Shown: positions 20,794-32,429 of the stretch, piece after piece
Layout: each line of letters opens with the position of its first letter
Numbering within the stretch: position 1 is the stretch's first letter
From: Angiostrongylus vasorum
Taxonomy: Eukaryota > Nematoda > Chromadorea > Rhabditida > Metastrongylidae
Reading direction: 5' to 3'
NCBI GenBank assembly: GCA_018806985.1
Contig: JADANN010000164.1
Coordinates: 1-64,000, forward strand
DNA: 64,000 bases
Program-made: the position numbers and the translations under genes
Notes under the pieces: generated by a model
Databases searched by the model: none
Told to the model about the DNA's origin: nothing
What the model saw: the letters and a program-made list of their open reading frames with translations, nothing else

Positions 20794-20938
20794 CCTTCCA
20801 TACAGTCGTGCCGTGAATCGCCTCCGCTAGATTTTCTCTTGTAGAAGTCTGATGTAGTTATGGCCACCATTACAACTACTATCGCTACTAACATAACGGC
20901 TAACACGGCCATCTGTGCTTGTCCATGACTCCATTGAC
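20794..20938 (-). pseudogene. Beta block, R2 copy, best preserved exon-like form
   Basis: Mirror copy of 41,055-41,199. After TTTTTCAG the frame reads QWSHGQAQMAVLAVML, VAIVVVMVAITT, SDFYKRK and SGGDSRHDCME, and GGTATCC can act as a donor. Hydrophobic residues 9-27 would span a membrane or act as a signal anchor, with a basic flank after it. No stop interrupts it. Protein family not recognised. Confidence 0.5.
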
Positions 20939-22492
20939 CTGAAAAACGCCTATGGAAGCAAAACGAAGTATTTGACGAGTAGTTCAGAATTAAAGTGCAA
21001 GGACAAGAAATCCTTAACCTTCGTTGGTACTACTCCATTGATTGTACGACTAGTCAACTTCCATGGAATTTTCAAAATGAGAGAAAACACGGCAAATTGC
21101 TTGGTGGTTCTCCTCATTTGAGGGGGTTAAAAAACTGACTTATTGGATGGGTATTTCCAGCAAATAACTTCAGAAGCGATGTGTGCATTGAATCCTCACT
21201 GCCATGCTACCAGTGGAACCGAATACGTAGTGTATCCCTAACCCACTGATCAATATTGAATGCCCCCACCCTTGCGCTCTTTTTAAAAAAAAAACTCAAG
21301 AGCCGCCCTCACCATATTTCGATTCGATACCTGACTACGAATGCCTTGGGGCTTCAGTAAGGAAATCAGGCTTGATCCATAATTCTCGTCTAACAACAAT
21401 GAAAGAAATTGTGACCGAAAAATGTAGTTGATGTTTTGCAGTAAGCACTTGTTTTTGGCAATATCTATTGGTCTCATTTAGTTCTACTACAGTTCTCCTT
21501 TTAGAGAGAAATGTCTTGTATCATTAATTACCGGAAGTCTAGATTTCTAAGGAGGCCGGTCATGGGAAGTTCTTGGTTTTCGAAGTGCGCCAGAATAACG
21601 AGAGTTCAGCTCAGCTTCAACAGTGCTGCTCAGGTTTAACAGAAAGCAGCACTTTATCGTGATTAATCTAAGATTTGATCGAAGCCGGAACGGTTCGTTA
21701 ACACTATGAGGCTTCTTCCACTCTTTTGACGCCTGTTTTTTTCCCTTTCTTTAAAGCCGAGCGTTTTCGATGATTCTACAAAGTGACAACATCAAGCAAA
21801 CATTCGTTATGATTCCGAAACTGTCACCACCATCATCTTTAATCCCTGTCCTGCAAATGACTTCCGCCAGTCGAAAAACCCGCCATAACCAAAAGATGAA
21901 CCCAGAAAAGATTTTGGAGGCAAATGATAGGACTCGTAACGAAGTTTCTCGCGAATTTTCTTCGCAGATCATCTGAAAAACACGTGAATTGCGCAATGCA
22001 AGTTTTTATGTTGAATTTCGAAGAGAACAAGACTAATGTCGGTAGCGGTTTGTGGAAAGTGTCTACACTAAAGTAATCAAGAGCATCCTCAAAAACAATA
22101 AACGTTCTCCGCGTTCATGTGAACTATCTTAACGGTATGATTAACGGGTAAAGCACTACTTCGTCGAACTCTGAATGATATGCCATGCATTTATCTCCAT
22201 TTACAGCGTGCTAGATTCAAGTTAGTGCACTGTTGGCCCATACAATGTACAATGCTCACATAAGACTCGCAGCCAGAGAGATTTCACAAGGTCATCTCCA
22301 ATGAACAGAAGGCTTGTTGTGATCTGGGTAGAAGGCCGAACCAACTGCTCCTAATCTCACAGGCTTCGTCCAACCACTGTGCCTTACGAGCCTTTAAACT
22401 AATTCCAAATCGAGACCTACCCACGGTAATTAGGCGGATGGCCAATACAATTATTTGCACCTTACAACTACAGTGGAAACGAAAAATCGTCT

Positions 22493-22643
22493 CAGTGACT
22501 GTTTTTATGTTTTAAGTGAGAAAAGGTAATATTCGCATGGAACCCACCGTCAATTATAGCACTGATTCTAGCTAATCCTTCAGTGTCGTCAACTGGTACG
22601 TTGTTGTTTCCGGAAAAGGGCAGAGCAGGCATTTTTGTGGCGA
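22493..22643 (-). pseudogene. Alpha block, R2 copy
   Basis: Mirror copy of 39,395-39,545. The frame reads FATKMPALPFSGNNNVPVDD, EGLARISAIIDGGFHANITF and HLKHKNSH, then a stop. AII.GGFHANIT and HLK match the R3 copy at 26,388-26,560. Function unknown. Confidence 0.45.
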
Positions 22644-23059
22644 AGACACTGACACCTGAAGAGAAATTGAGTGAAATTCCACTATGTAGAGGTTGATGTA
22701 ACAGTGAAGGTACATTCGCCATGATCTAATGTAGCAGAGATTGGTAGTTTGTAAGCAAAAATTGCGAAAGAACTGATCAAGTTGTATTCTCTGAATGAAA
22801 GAAAACCAGTTCCGCGAAGTACTGGATTGTTATGGAGGGCACTTTTCAGTATAATTAGCAATCTGCTCGAAAACAGAATTTTTCAGCGGGTGTGGAGACA
22901 TTTCTCACAATTCATCCTCACAGAAAAGATGGTCCCACTGGCGTTTCTGAACTATTTTAGTAAAATATTCAAATCTTTGCCTACTACCTATTATTTTTTC
23001 CCAAAGCAGGGTATTAGGTGAACCACAACCAAAACGATGCCGAGTTGTTTACAAAATTA

Positions 23060-23139
23060 AGGCTCCGTGTAGAATCGAACCCGCGATTACTCATTGCAGA
23101 TGCTCACGTGTTATCCATGTTATCCGTGTTATCCGTGTT
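23060..23139 (-). repeat. tRNA-like head and GTTATCCGT repeat
   Basis: On the reverse strand GGGTTCGATTCTACACGGAG is a good B box, with GTGAGCATCTGC before it. Three copies of a GTTATCCRT 9-mer adjoin it. The mirror copy is at 38,900-38,978 and a diverged copy is at 250-330. It looks like a SINE head rather than a tRNA, because no acceptor stem closes. Confidence 0.5.
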
Positions 23140-23881
23140 TTTTTCTCAGTGAAGCTGGATACAAGCTGAGCCGATATTGTCGAACCGATGAGAGGTTGGT
23201 AGAATTTGTTGAAGTGGTTATAGCTGCTCTTCTACAAGACAATGTATTCACTGTATTCGTGGTACTGTAGACGTGATAGAAAGCACATCTGGACCTTACT
23301 ATAATGTCAAGTCGGCGTTTTCAATACTCTTGGACGGCACTAATTTACCCGCTCGGGAGGATTAGAAAGGTTGGTGTGCTAGAGGCGTAGGATTTCACCA
23401 AGGACCTTTTCAAGGCGTAGTGCAGGGCACCTGTACCCACTTCCCTGTACACACCCGATTTGCATACAACGTAAGTTTCGGGTTAAAGTGCCCACAGGTA
23501 AAATCCCCGCCTAAAAGTAGCCTTGCTCAGCAAGCATTAGGCCTAAAAATGCAAAATTGAATCAGCGTTGCAGAAAGGGCGATTACAAGACTGCTATATC
23601 GGATCGAATGATCGTCCATAGATGACCGATTTCCGGGATAGCGTTGGACGTCAACGATGCTCGATGAAGAGAAAACGAAACAATCACGACATCTGAGACA
23701 TCCATAAGAATTTATAGTGGCTGATGATTGATTCGCCCTTAGAAAAAAAGAAGACATGACGACTTAATTCAATCATGTTGTCGAAAAGATTTTCACGTGA
23801 ACACTGTCGTGATCATCTGCACAGAAACGGAAGAATGAGAAATCATAAAAATCAATCCAGTAATCGTTTTCTAATATTCAT

Positions 23882-24268
23882 TTGAAGAGAAACTGCAACA
23901 ACATTTTGAACCATCGATTCTGGCGCTTTCACAGCGAAACCTTTTTCACATTCTTCTTCGTCTTCGCGGCTTATATCGTATATTGGTGGTCTAAGAAATC
24001 GACAGCACTCATAAGAAGATGTCTGACTTCATGCGGGCTCAATAGCCACAATGAAATCTGCCTTTTTGAAAACACGGGAACTCTCGTTTTCGAGGTGACT
24101 CATGCTTTACCACGTATTCTCGAAACTCGTTGGCAGAAGTTTCACAGAGTTCGCTTTTTTCGTGAACTATCTAAAGCATTAGTGAAGATTCAGTGCATGA
24201 GTGAAAACAATCTGTTAAAAACCACCCATCGCTTCTTGTTTCGTTTTCCACCTCTGAGCTCAAAATGA
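23882..24268 (+). pseudogene. Hypothetical membrane-peptide reading frame, R3 copy
   Basis: An open frame of 128 residues related to 1,505-1,849: basic start, hydrophobic segment around residues 20-37 (TFFFVFAAYIVYWW), then SCGLNSHNE, LFENTGTLV, THALPRILE and FHRVRFF. The mirror copy (37,770-38,156, reverse) is broken by one extra T in the run before LFENTG. No known domain. It may be an exon of unit R; the first Met is taken as the start only for lack of a better one. Confidence 0.45.
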
Positions 24269-26387
24269 ATCCAAAAGAGGGTTGCCTCATGAAGACTGAG
24301 CATCATAAGTGACTTTGCGTTTTTCTCAGGTTTCCTTTGAGAGTGATTTCGTCATCGCACGTGACCGCCACATGGGTGACACCACAGCTCACAAGGCGGA
24401 AACAGTGGGCGATTTATAACTACTTCTCACTCATATGTACTATATGTACTGTAAGACATTGCAGAGAATTAAACGACTTACATGCCTAAAATGTATGGCA
24501 TCGCCTTCACTGAGCTACGAGCGGGGTCAAATACGTTGCACATCTCTTAGACTGATATCCGTTGGGAGATTTGTCGTGCTATCTATAATATTTTTTAAAC
24601 TTTGAACGATAAACCATGAAGCATTCGGCGTTGGTCAATCTCTTAAGTATAACCTGTACATGCTGCTCTATTCGTTCCATAGCAGGCCTGGTTGAATGGT
24701 TTTTCGATCTCGTGATGCCCGGAGTTGTTGAGAAGTACTTGTTCAATGGCGAGGTTTATAAAAATTCGGTCGGGGGGAATTATATAAGTCTTTTTTGCAC
24801 CCATCGTTTCTAGATATTAACTGAAAGGAATCAGAAAAGTTCAGCATTTCCCACCGTAGGGTACAAGGATTTGTAACTGTCGAAAAGATCAGCCGAGGAG
24901 ACGAAAAACTTTAAGTAATGAAAAGGGCGTGAAAGTCCGTAATTCCAAGTGTTATTGCTGTTTTTCTTCAGTCGAAGGTAAAGGAAGGTTCCTTGATTAG
25001 CTCTAATGTTTTCGCAGTCTTCATCTCTGTACAGCGATTATCACATAGTTTTGAAATCGTTAACAAGAAAATCTTGCCGACAATCTACTTATATTAAGTC
25101 GTAACGTCTTCTTTGTTTTAAGAGCAATTCAATTGTGACTTACTGTAAGTTCCCGTGGATGTCTTGGATGCCGCCAGTCAGTCTTTTTTCTCTTTAGCCA
25201 GAATCGTTGACGCACAACGCCTTCCGAAATTTGGTAATCATCTTTCGATGCGACGTCACAGTCTTGTAATTGCCATCTACCCATCGTTGATTCAATATTG
25301 TGATTCCCATTGCTAATTGAAGAAGATCATTTCTAGGTAAATCTTTTACCAGTGTCCATCTTAGCCTAAATACTTCTATTGGGTATGTACAGGGATGTGG
25401 TTATAAGTGCGCTTTACTGCACAGTGGTTCTGTCTCTGGTTCAAGCAGGCGCCTTTCGCTCACCAGTCCTATACCTCCGCAGTTGCCAAACATGCATTCA
25501 CGTCTGAGGCACCACGACTGAATTCCTATGAATAGCTCTTGAATAGGCGGTAATCAAGGTACGGCGTCTCATCTTTGATCTTTACCTCGCAAAAGCTTCC
25601 GGCGTTGATCAATCGTTTAGGGATAAACCATGTATATCAACTCCCTGCTTGTTACTGTAAAGTGGATATAATGCTTTTTTTTGTTTAGTGAGATCTAGTC
25701 ATATATCAAAATAGTGCGTCTCTCGGAGAAATCTGGTACCATTTTTTTCCATACTTCTCAGATGGCAAGCTTGTTTAACCCATGTCATCAAGTCAAACAA
25801 ACGACCACTTTCCTGTTTCTGGGCACTCCAACCTCTCCATTGCTTTCAGTAGTAAGTATCCAGTTTCACTGAAAAAAGGCATTATTAAGCTTAGAAGGAA
25901 AAATATTTGTAGTATTAGAGCAGCCCTATAAGTAATGCATGGTTGGCTCAAATAATTTTTCAACAGATTCTCCGTCAGTCGAAACGGTTGAACATCGCAC
26001 CAAGACAATGTAGAAGCGCTAAAAAGTAGCATTTTTAAGTAAGAAATCGATAACAATCTGGGACCATCTTTACTGTGAGTGTGAGGTGTCGAAAATACCT
26101 CCAGCTTGGCGAAAAAAACTTTCATTTCGAAACCGATTCACTAAGAGCTACCAAGTTTTATGGCATACAGATTGCTGAGTAGTAGTGAAAAGTGCCTTCC
26201 ATAGCCATTAAATGCGTGGTGGAATTGTGACAAATTGGTTCATGAAATACACCGTCTAATTTGGCAATTTTTCTTAGAAACTACCAGCGCCGCTTTCATG
26301 AAACCATCGCGACTGTACTTGATTGTCGCACTAAAGCATAGTAAAATATCACCTGTTTTCTCATCACGTTTCAGTATTTTCGTTAGA

Positions 26388-26560
26388 AAATGCCTGTCTT
26401 CTTTCTTACCAGTAAGCATAACTCTACGCGCAACGACATTGAACGATTCGCTGGAATGAGAGCTATCATTAAAGGTGGGTTCCATGCGAAACATTACCAC
26501 TGCTCATTTAAACATTACGGAAACAACTGTAGGAAGAATTTTTTCGGTTTACGTTGTTGT
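26388..26560 (+). pseudogene. Alpha block, R3 copy
   Basis: The frame reads MPVFFLTSKHNSTRNDIERF, AGMRAIIKGGFHA and then shifts by one base (the mirror copy at 35,490-35,658 reads GGFHANITTAHLNITETTVG in one frame, then FRFTLLLQLLPTSL). The opposite strand holds EPTFNDSSHSSESFN, also partly shared with other copies. Coding strand uncertain. Confidence 0.4.
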
Positions 26561-27059
26561 TGCAACTCTTGCCCACAAGCTTAATTACCTTATTTAGGTC
26601 TCGATTTTCACCTATTGTCAGAGAGCAACAACGCGGTGGTTGAAGGTGACCTATTGGAGTTCGGTTCGTCGATTCGATCTCTGTAGGGACTGAACAAGCT
26701 TCCTGCTCACCCGCGATCTACAATTTAATAACGGAGTGTCTACGGGGCTCCTCTCACTTTACGGGCCAAATATGCACTCGGTTACCCCTACGGCGCGGCG
26801 AATCGCGCATCTTTAGGGGATCGAAGCAGGAGTGGTTTTACGCTTCAATCATAGAATTAGCTCGGTTGAAATAAAAAAGAAAACTTATTTGTGTTTCTGA
26901 GAGTGTTCGACTACTGTAATACGAATTGTACCTGAAAACCGAAAACCGCTATCGTCACTATTTCTGATGTTTTTTGTAATTCTATCTGAAAAGATGCACT
27001 ATGGCATTCACGTGTTGCTCAGATGATTTGTTAAAAGAACTCGCGAAAAACATGGTTGT

Positions 27060-27460
27060 CAATCCTGTCTGTGTCCCATGTCCGACTTTCTATTAACCTC
27101 GGCATTGGTTGAATAATTCTTTCTGCTTCTGTTTAGCAAACACGAGGTGTTACTTTATTTCTTTATTTACGTACAAGCTGTTCGGCGGATTTCGCCTTCC
27201 TCAGAGCCTGGAAAGGTTAAGTTGACTGCGATCTACACGGTCAAACGCCTCCATAACCAAACAGAGAAGTTGTTGAACCAAAATTTCAGTCACATTGAAC
27301 ACAGAGTCTTTGCACACTCTCCGCTTTCTATGAGTCTTCCACAAAATATTTCACGTAGAGACCAACCGCACAGAGTTCACATGGAATCGTAATGTAAATG
27401 TACCCATCTCATCAGAATAACAGGCTTATATGCTGCCCAATATGCCCCTGCCTATGTCAT
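27060..27460 (-). mobile_element. PLE 3' non-coding end
   Basis: It carries the AACACCTCGTGTTTGC edge, the AATAAAG run, a degraded hammerhead-like motif (CTGAGGA, GGCGAAATCCGCC, then GAACAGC in place of GAAACGTC), and the stretch with CACATTGAACACAGA and CGCTTTCTATGAGTC that leads back to the GIY-YIG stop in other copies. No coding part is left. The mirror copy is at 34,588-34,990 (+). Confidence 0.65.
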
Positions 27461-27922
27461 CCGGAATTTTTTTCGATCCGTCTGCTCGTTTTCGGTTCCC
27501 AGGAATCCCATTCAAGACAAGGATTGAGGATGATCAACATAGTTTAGGCATCGCAAGGAGTATTTTATCGCTTCGAAGTTCGGTGGAATCGTCGGCCTCC
27601 TTCGAGTTGTCCTATCCGATGAACTGATAAATACATTTAGAGAAGAGGGGTACAAAGTAACGTCAAAATCTAGAAGAAATCTTCCAAATGGTCCATGGGA
27701 ACGGTGTCAACTTTTACTAATTCTTGCATAAGCCGTCATAAAATGCTGCTTTCTGTAAAATTTACACAGAGCCGGCCTGCTCAAAATTACCAGTCCATTG
27801 GTTGTTACATAATCGAGAATGACTTCTCTGGAGTTCAGTTACATTCATGCAATGTTGGTGATGTATCGTTAATTCACGTTGATTCACTTTTCGAGAAAGA
27901 TCTTCTTCCCCGACAGTTCTGA
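27430..27922 (+). pseudogene. Coding-like stretch between alpha and beta, R3
   Basis: Two open frames: 27,430-27,627 (KTRIEDDQHSLGIARSILSL, SFELSYPMN) and 27,695-27,922 (TQSRPAQNYQSIGCYII, VGDVSLIHVDSLFEKD). The word RI.DDQ recurs at 15,560 (R4) and 22,000-21,850 reverse (R2, GIKDD), and ETKIKKYQ at 53,190 reverse (R5). This suggests another shared exon-like block. No function can be assigned. Confidence 0.35.
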
Positions 27923-28764
27923 AGACGGCAGTACAAAGTCTCTCCTAAGTTCAAACATTTTATCTTCCTCCACTTTAGAGGCAACCGTGCTAGGTTTTTC
28001 TTAAGTGATCGAATCATGCGAATTTGCTGATTATCAGAACATTTTCCTTCTCCTTAGTGCAAAAGTGGTCGTGCAAGGTTTTCCCCCGTGTTCGTCATTT
28101 AACTGAATTTGCTACTCGAGTGAAACTGTTTTCGTCCCAAGAGTTCAAAGAAAAACTTGCAATGTTTTCCTCGAGCTTTAAGTTTACGTTGTTGTTGAGT
28201 TTTATCGTTCGGAGGGATCTGTTTGCCTCCTTGCAACATGAGCCTTGTTCCTCTACAATACCAAAATATCGAACTCATCAGTAGGACTGTGCTGCCGAAG
28301 AGACGAACCTTCATCATTAAGCCGCAGCTCGACAACTGGAACTCGCCGTAATAGGCTGCTGATTGCTGTAAAACTCCTAATAATTGGTGGCCCTGCATAC
28401 TCCAATCGTCAAGGAACTGCTACTGAAACTGCAGGCAACTTGTTGCTACTGCCAAAAATTAGTGTTTAATGCAAAATATGACTTATATTCCCTGATCAAT
28501 ATTACTGTGACTATTTCTGAAGGGAGCTTGTAGAATGATTCGCTATGATCCATCCAGCTACCAAATCTGTACTTTTGCCCTCTCAGATCAGATGTACTTC
28601 TAACCAATTGTGCGCCTTACTTTTGATAAATTTGCGGATATTAAGTAACCGAATAAACACTACAGTGATGCTGATGAGGGTTTGTAAAAAAACACAGTGA
28701 CCTGGCGTTTTAATTCCAAATTATTTGATATCACTTTAGCTCGCATTGCGAGGCATTTCTTCAG

Positions 28765-28875
28765 GACAATGGAGTCATGAACAAGCACGTACGGCTGCAT
28801 TAGCTGTGATGTCGAAAGCGATAGTACTTGCAACGGCAGCCATAACAGCATTAGATTGTAGCAATATGAAATGTT
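28765..28875 (+). pseudogene. Beta block, R3 copy
   Basis: After TTTCTTCAG the frame reads QWSHEQARTAALAVM, SKAIVLATAAITALDC, SNMKC and a stop. QWSH and the hydrophobic run are kept, without frameshift. Mirror copy at 33,174-33,284 (-). Confidence 0.5.
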
Positions 28876-29031
28876 AGGAACGAATTCGCACTGTGGACGT
28901 GCGAAAAATACTGATTTATCGAGTTTCCATCCCCTTATTTTCTTCGGAAGAAAACTTTCACTCTAGGATCTGTTAGGGATAGAAAGAAGTGTTGTTCTGA
29001 ATTTTAAAGCAGCTTTTATCCGTAATGTCCA

Positions 29032-29268
29032 ATGCAGGTCGCCAATCGTGTGCTTAGTATTCCTGGTTTGAAGATCCCATCCACAGAAGATACGATCCAA
29101 TCCACAGTGGAGATCAACTACGGCGTCGTCATGGTGGTGGTCGAGACGTCGTTACGAAGCCGTCGTGGTTTTTCTCTGAGTAAGAGAATCTCTACAAATG
29201 AGCTGGGCGAACTTTCTGTCCACCAAAGGGAAACCCGTGTGCGACTTGTTCATTTCCTGAGCGGCTGA
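29032..29268 (+). pseudogene. Delta block, R3 copy
   Basis: Open for 78 residues: VANRVLSIPGLKIPS, EDTIQSTVEINYGVVMVVVE, RGFSLSKRISTNELGELSVH, LVHFLSG and a stop. A CAG just upstream (ATGCAG, 29,032-29,037) could be a splice acceptor. The stop is followed by a double poly(A) signal. It is the best delta copy, and its mirror is at 32,780-33,016 (-). Confidence 0.5.
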
Positions 29269-29291
29269 ATACATGAATAGTTAAGTCAATG

Positions 29292-29301
29292 AATAAATAA
29301 A
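29292..29301 (+). promoter_or_regulatory. Poly(A) signal after delta, R3
   Basis: Two overlapping AATAAA hexamers lie about 25 bases after the delta stop. The R6 copy has three (61,589-61,602) at the same place; R1 has AATAAG. The position suits the end of a gene. Confidence 0.5.
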
Positions 29302-29339
29302 AATTACTTCTCTTTTCGCTTTCCTTTTTGCCTAAGAAA

Positions 29340-29600
29340 ACATGTAATGTTTTGGAAAGCGTTTGCGTTGAAATGTATTGGTGGTCCCTAGTTTGATTTC
29401 GCGCGCTACGTCACTAGGTTAGGTCTTCCATTCCTCTGTATTTACCTAAACTTCTCCCGGAGGATAGTATAAGTAAGCGCGTAGTTCTATAGGCCATATT
29501 GGAATACAATAACCTTCACTAATTTGCGAATGGAGTCCAATGCTTGCTACACTCCACAGATGCACCATCCCCAAGCGATTTAACTACTTATCCCTCGGTT
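29340..29600 (+). repeat. tRNA-derived SINE containing the inner breakpoint
   Basis: It has the same layout as 5,950-6,260 and 61,650-61,890: GGTCCCTAGTTTGATTTCGC (B-box region), GTCTTCCATTCC, CTCCCGGAGGATAG, GCGAATGGAGTCCAATGC. The left arm stops matching the right arm at 29,536, inside this SINE, just after GCGAATGGAGT. Confidence 0.65.
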
Positions 29601-30146
29601 TTCGTCCGGTTTGTGGTAAGGCTGTATTTTAAACAATGCATGTGGCGTGAGGAAGCTCTATTTAAAATTTTGCACAATTGCTGAAACTAGTTGTTTGGGA
29701 AAGATACAGCGTCGAACGAAAAAAATCGAGTCGAATAGGACTTCTGTAACCAAATGATTCTACTTTTTCACTCACTTGTTATTCGACCTTTTAAATTTCG
29801 ATCAATGGTTTGACTTTTCTATTCCACAAAAAATTTAAAGACGAGAAAATTTCTTTGGAAAAAGTTCTGTAGAACTGGGCGTGTTAACCAATATTTGCCT
29901 CTTACTTACTACCTGTTGTTGTTTTCATGGCATAGAATGATGTGAAATACAACTCCAAGGTTGCTAAGGTATGAGCAAAACTCGGGAGCTCGGGTGTCCC
30001 TTCGAATTTGCGATCACTCTTTTGGGTGCTCACATGCTATCCACTACGCCAACCGAGCCTCCTGCTGTTGTTTTCACTCGATTCCCATCCGAGGTTCCGA
30101 GTTTTCCTCATATATCACTCCTTAAAGAGATGATTGCAATCTGCAC

Positions 30147-30467
30147 TTATGCACTTACGCACTTGAGTGCATATGCGTTAAGCGCTAGTTTTAATACGTT
30201 AGTCAAAATGTGTTTGCAACAAAAGATTCCTGAAAAATGACGAAAGAATTTGCCATATTCATTCACATGACTCATCATCACATCTACTGTGCTCATCTCA
30301 GAGGTTCTTGCATTCGATTCGTTTTCATCATATACATCCTCCACAAAAGTCTTCGAACACTTGCCGTGTTGCTTCGGCTGTTGCTTAAGGATTTCATCTT
30401 CTTTACGAATGTCGTAGAGTGGTCGCCGAGTCGACTCTCTTTGCAGTCTTGATGATAGCCGTGCCAA
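30147..30467 (-). pseudogene. Gamma block, R3 copy
   Basis: Open for 106 residues: ARLSSRLQRESTRRPLYDIR, KEDEILKQQPKQHGKC, DVYDENESNARTSEM, STVDVMMSHVNEYGKFF. The polar central part with heptad-like spacing could form a coiled coil. It lies outside the right arm, so it has no mirror copy. Confidence 0.45.
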
Positions 30468-31855
30468 AACGTTCCCACATTAATTGAAGGATAACGTGGG
30501 ACGAGAGTCGAAAAAAAGAATCCTGCTTCCTGATAGACTGGATCACTACCCAACGTTCTATGCAACTGCTATCCGGAAACGAAACCTTGGTTTTTAAATT
30601 TTCCAACGTAAGAATGGCACCTGCAAAAGTGAATTGAACGATGTTGCGACTGGAGTGCATGAATGAAGTAGGTTTCTTGAGTTCCATGCGAATGAAGTCG
30701 TTATAGAAAGGAAAAACTTTCTCGTTGCAGACGAAAACATGCAGATTCAAATACTTTTTATCCCGATTAATTGGGTTTACAATTACCTGGAATGCGTTCG
30801 CTTGTAATCAATTGAAACCATTATTTTGGTCTCCAGTGCATCGTACACATTACATGCACGGCGTTGTACGCTAAAGTAAACAGCAGCTTCCAACATAAAC
30901 AACCGTGCATTTCCGCTTTGGTTGGAAGCGCCTAAATGAAGTTCGCTTACGGTTAGAGTGCTTTAGGGCAGCTGTTTCGTATCCGTTTCAGTAACATCAC
31001 CAGATGTTTCAACGTCATATCCCTTCACCTCCTTCGGAAGTAGTGATAAAGTCCTGCTCTTAAACAGCCGCTTACCGTTATTTCATCGGTGAAGGGATTT
31101 GTAACATAACATTCACTATGAGATTGATCCAGGAAGCTCCATTGCAGCTATTCCTCCGAACATCAGCCGTTTTTCCAAACTACGACACGATTATGTGTTA
31201 ACTCTCAGCATTTCAATGGTAACAATTTTCGTTTTTCGCATTAAGAAATCTACTCCTGCTCTCCCCCTATCACAAAGCGTGAAACCTGTAGAGAAAAAGG
31301 TTTCGCTCATGTTCATTTCGTGATGACATTACCACTGTCCTGACGTTGACGATCTTTATGACTGGCCATAAACCGCCTGAAAATGCTTTTAAACGATATT
31401 GCAAATGTAGAGCTCCACTCATAAGACGGTAATCGGATGCGATATGTTAGAGCTTTGGAACAAAAAACTACGACAATCCGTGATCGAATCCTAGATCAGC
31501 GGTGTCAAAATTGCAATGGAGAGCCACAACTTGCCACCAGACCACTTTGACCCGAACACCCTACCAGTAGAGGTTATGCAGAAAAGAGGTGAAGCAATCA
31601 CCGAAAAAAACATTTGATTTGGTCGACAAGGTAGCATACCGTCTACCAAAATCAACCAACCAAACTTTCACTTTCACGTAATGCCCTGCTGTAAAAAAAA
31701 TACAGCCAGTGAAAAAAGATGTGAAAACAATCAGATTTCAAATGCAGCTTCAGCTGAACTGGTTTCACTGCCGAGTTGTGCTCGCTAGATCATTTCCACT
31801 GACGCTGCATGAAAACAATGTAATAATGTAGTTATATTTATTTATATGTTCTTAC

Positions 31856-32429
31856 GAGCTGATATTGTCGAACCGATGAGAGGTTGGTGGAATTTGTTGA
31901 AGTGGTTATAGCTGCTCTTCTACAAGACAATGTATTCACTGTATTCGTGGTACTGTAGACGTGATAGAAAGCACATCTGGACCTTACTATAATGTCAAGT
32001 CGGCGTTTTCAATACTCTTGGACGGCACTAATTTACCCGCTCGGGAGGATTAGAAAGGTTGGTGTGCTAGAGGCGTAGGATTTCACCAAGGACCTTTTCA
32101 AGGCGTAGTGCAGGGCACCTGTACCCACTTCCCTGTACACACCCGATTTGCATACAACGTAAGTTTCGGGTTAAAGTGCCCACAGGTAAAATCCCCCGCC
32201 TAAAAGTAGCCTTGCTCAGCAAGCATTAGGCCTAAATATGCAAAAGTGAATCAGCGTTGCAGAAAGGGCGATTACAAGACTGCTATATCGGATCGAATGA
32301 TCGTCCATAGATGACCGATCACCGATTTCGGAGATAGCGTTGGACGTCAACGATACTCGATGAAGAGAAAACGGAACAATCACGACATTTGAGACATCCA
32401 TAAGATTTTATAGTGGCTGATGATTGATT
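31856..32429 (+). repeat. Third copy of the 23,168-23,733 segment at the hinge
   Basis: The segment matches 23,168-23,733 in direct orientation (start GAGC.GATATTGTCG, end GGCTGATGATTGATT) with a few substitutions and an 8-base difference near 32,320. The mirror copy in the right arm (38,304-38,870) is the inverted version. It includes a zeta block in reverse (32,220-32,400). Confidence 0.9.

Larger units (their letters stand above)
18229..22760 (-). repeat. Unit R, copy R2
   Basis: A reverse-oriented R unit: alpha (22,493-22,643), the CAGATGATCTGCGAAG segment (22,000), beta (20,794-20,938), delta (20,412-20,636), a SINE and then gamma on the other strand (19,640-19,818). It has the same block order as R1 and R3 but is diverged from both, so it is not simply the other half of a recent palindrome. 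Confidence 0.65.
18229..29536 (+). repeat. Left arm of the giant inverted repeat
   Basis: 11,308 bp whose reverse complement is 32,511-43,756. Paired coordinates add up to about 61,990-62,049 along the whole length, so the arms are collinear. The stretches compared by eye are nearly identical. Differences seen: a 9-bp tandem duplication near 24,445 (left only), 55 bp present at 21,777-21,831 (left only), 10 bp more on the right near 40,910, and homopolymer-length changes. The arm holds R2 (reverse) and R3 (forward) head to head, meeting near 22,760-22,830. The inner end lies in a SINE; the outer end lies in GTTTAAATATCCCGAC. Confidence 0.92.
22830..31740 (+). repeat. Unit R, copy R3
   Basis: Collinear with R1 across the whole unit and continuing out of the left arm into the hinge (29,537-31,738). 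It contains the zeta pair, the membrane-peptide frame, alpha, a PLE 3' end, beta, delta, a SINE and gamma. Because R3 is whole here but cut at 32,511 in the right arm, the left side is the more complete copy. Confidence 0.75.

Noticed and set aside
23109..23139. CRISPR-like or regulatory array of GTTATCCRT
   Set aside because: Only three adjacent 9-mers without spacers; a simple tandem repeat in a eukaryotic setting.
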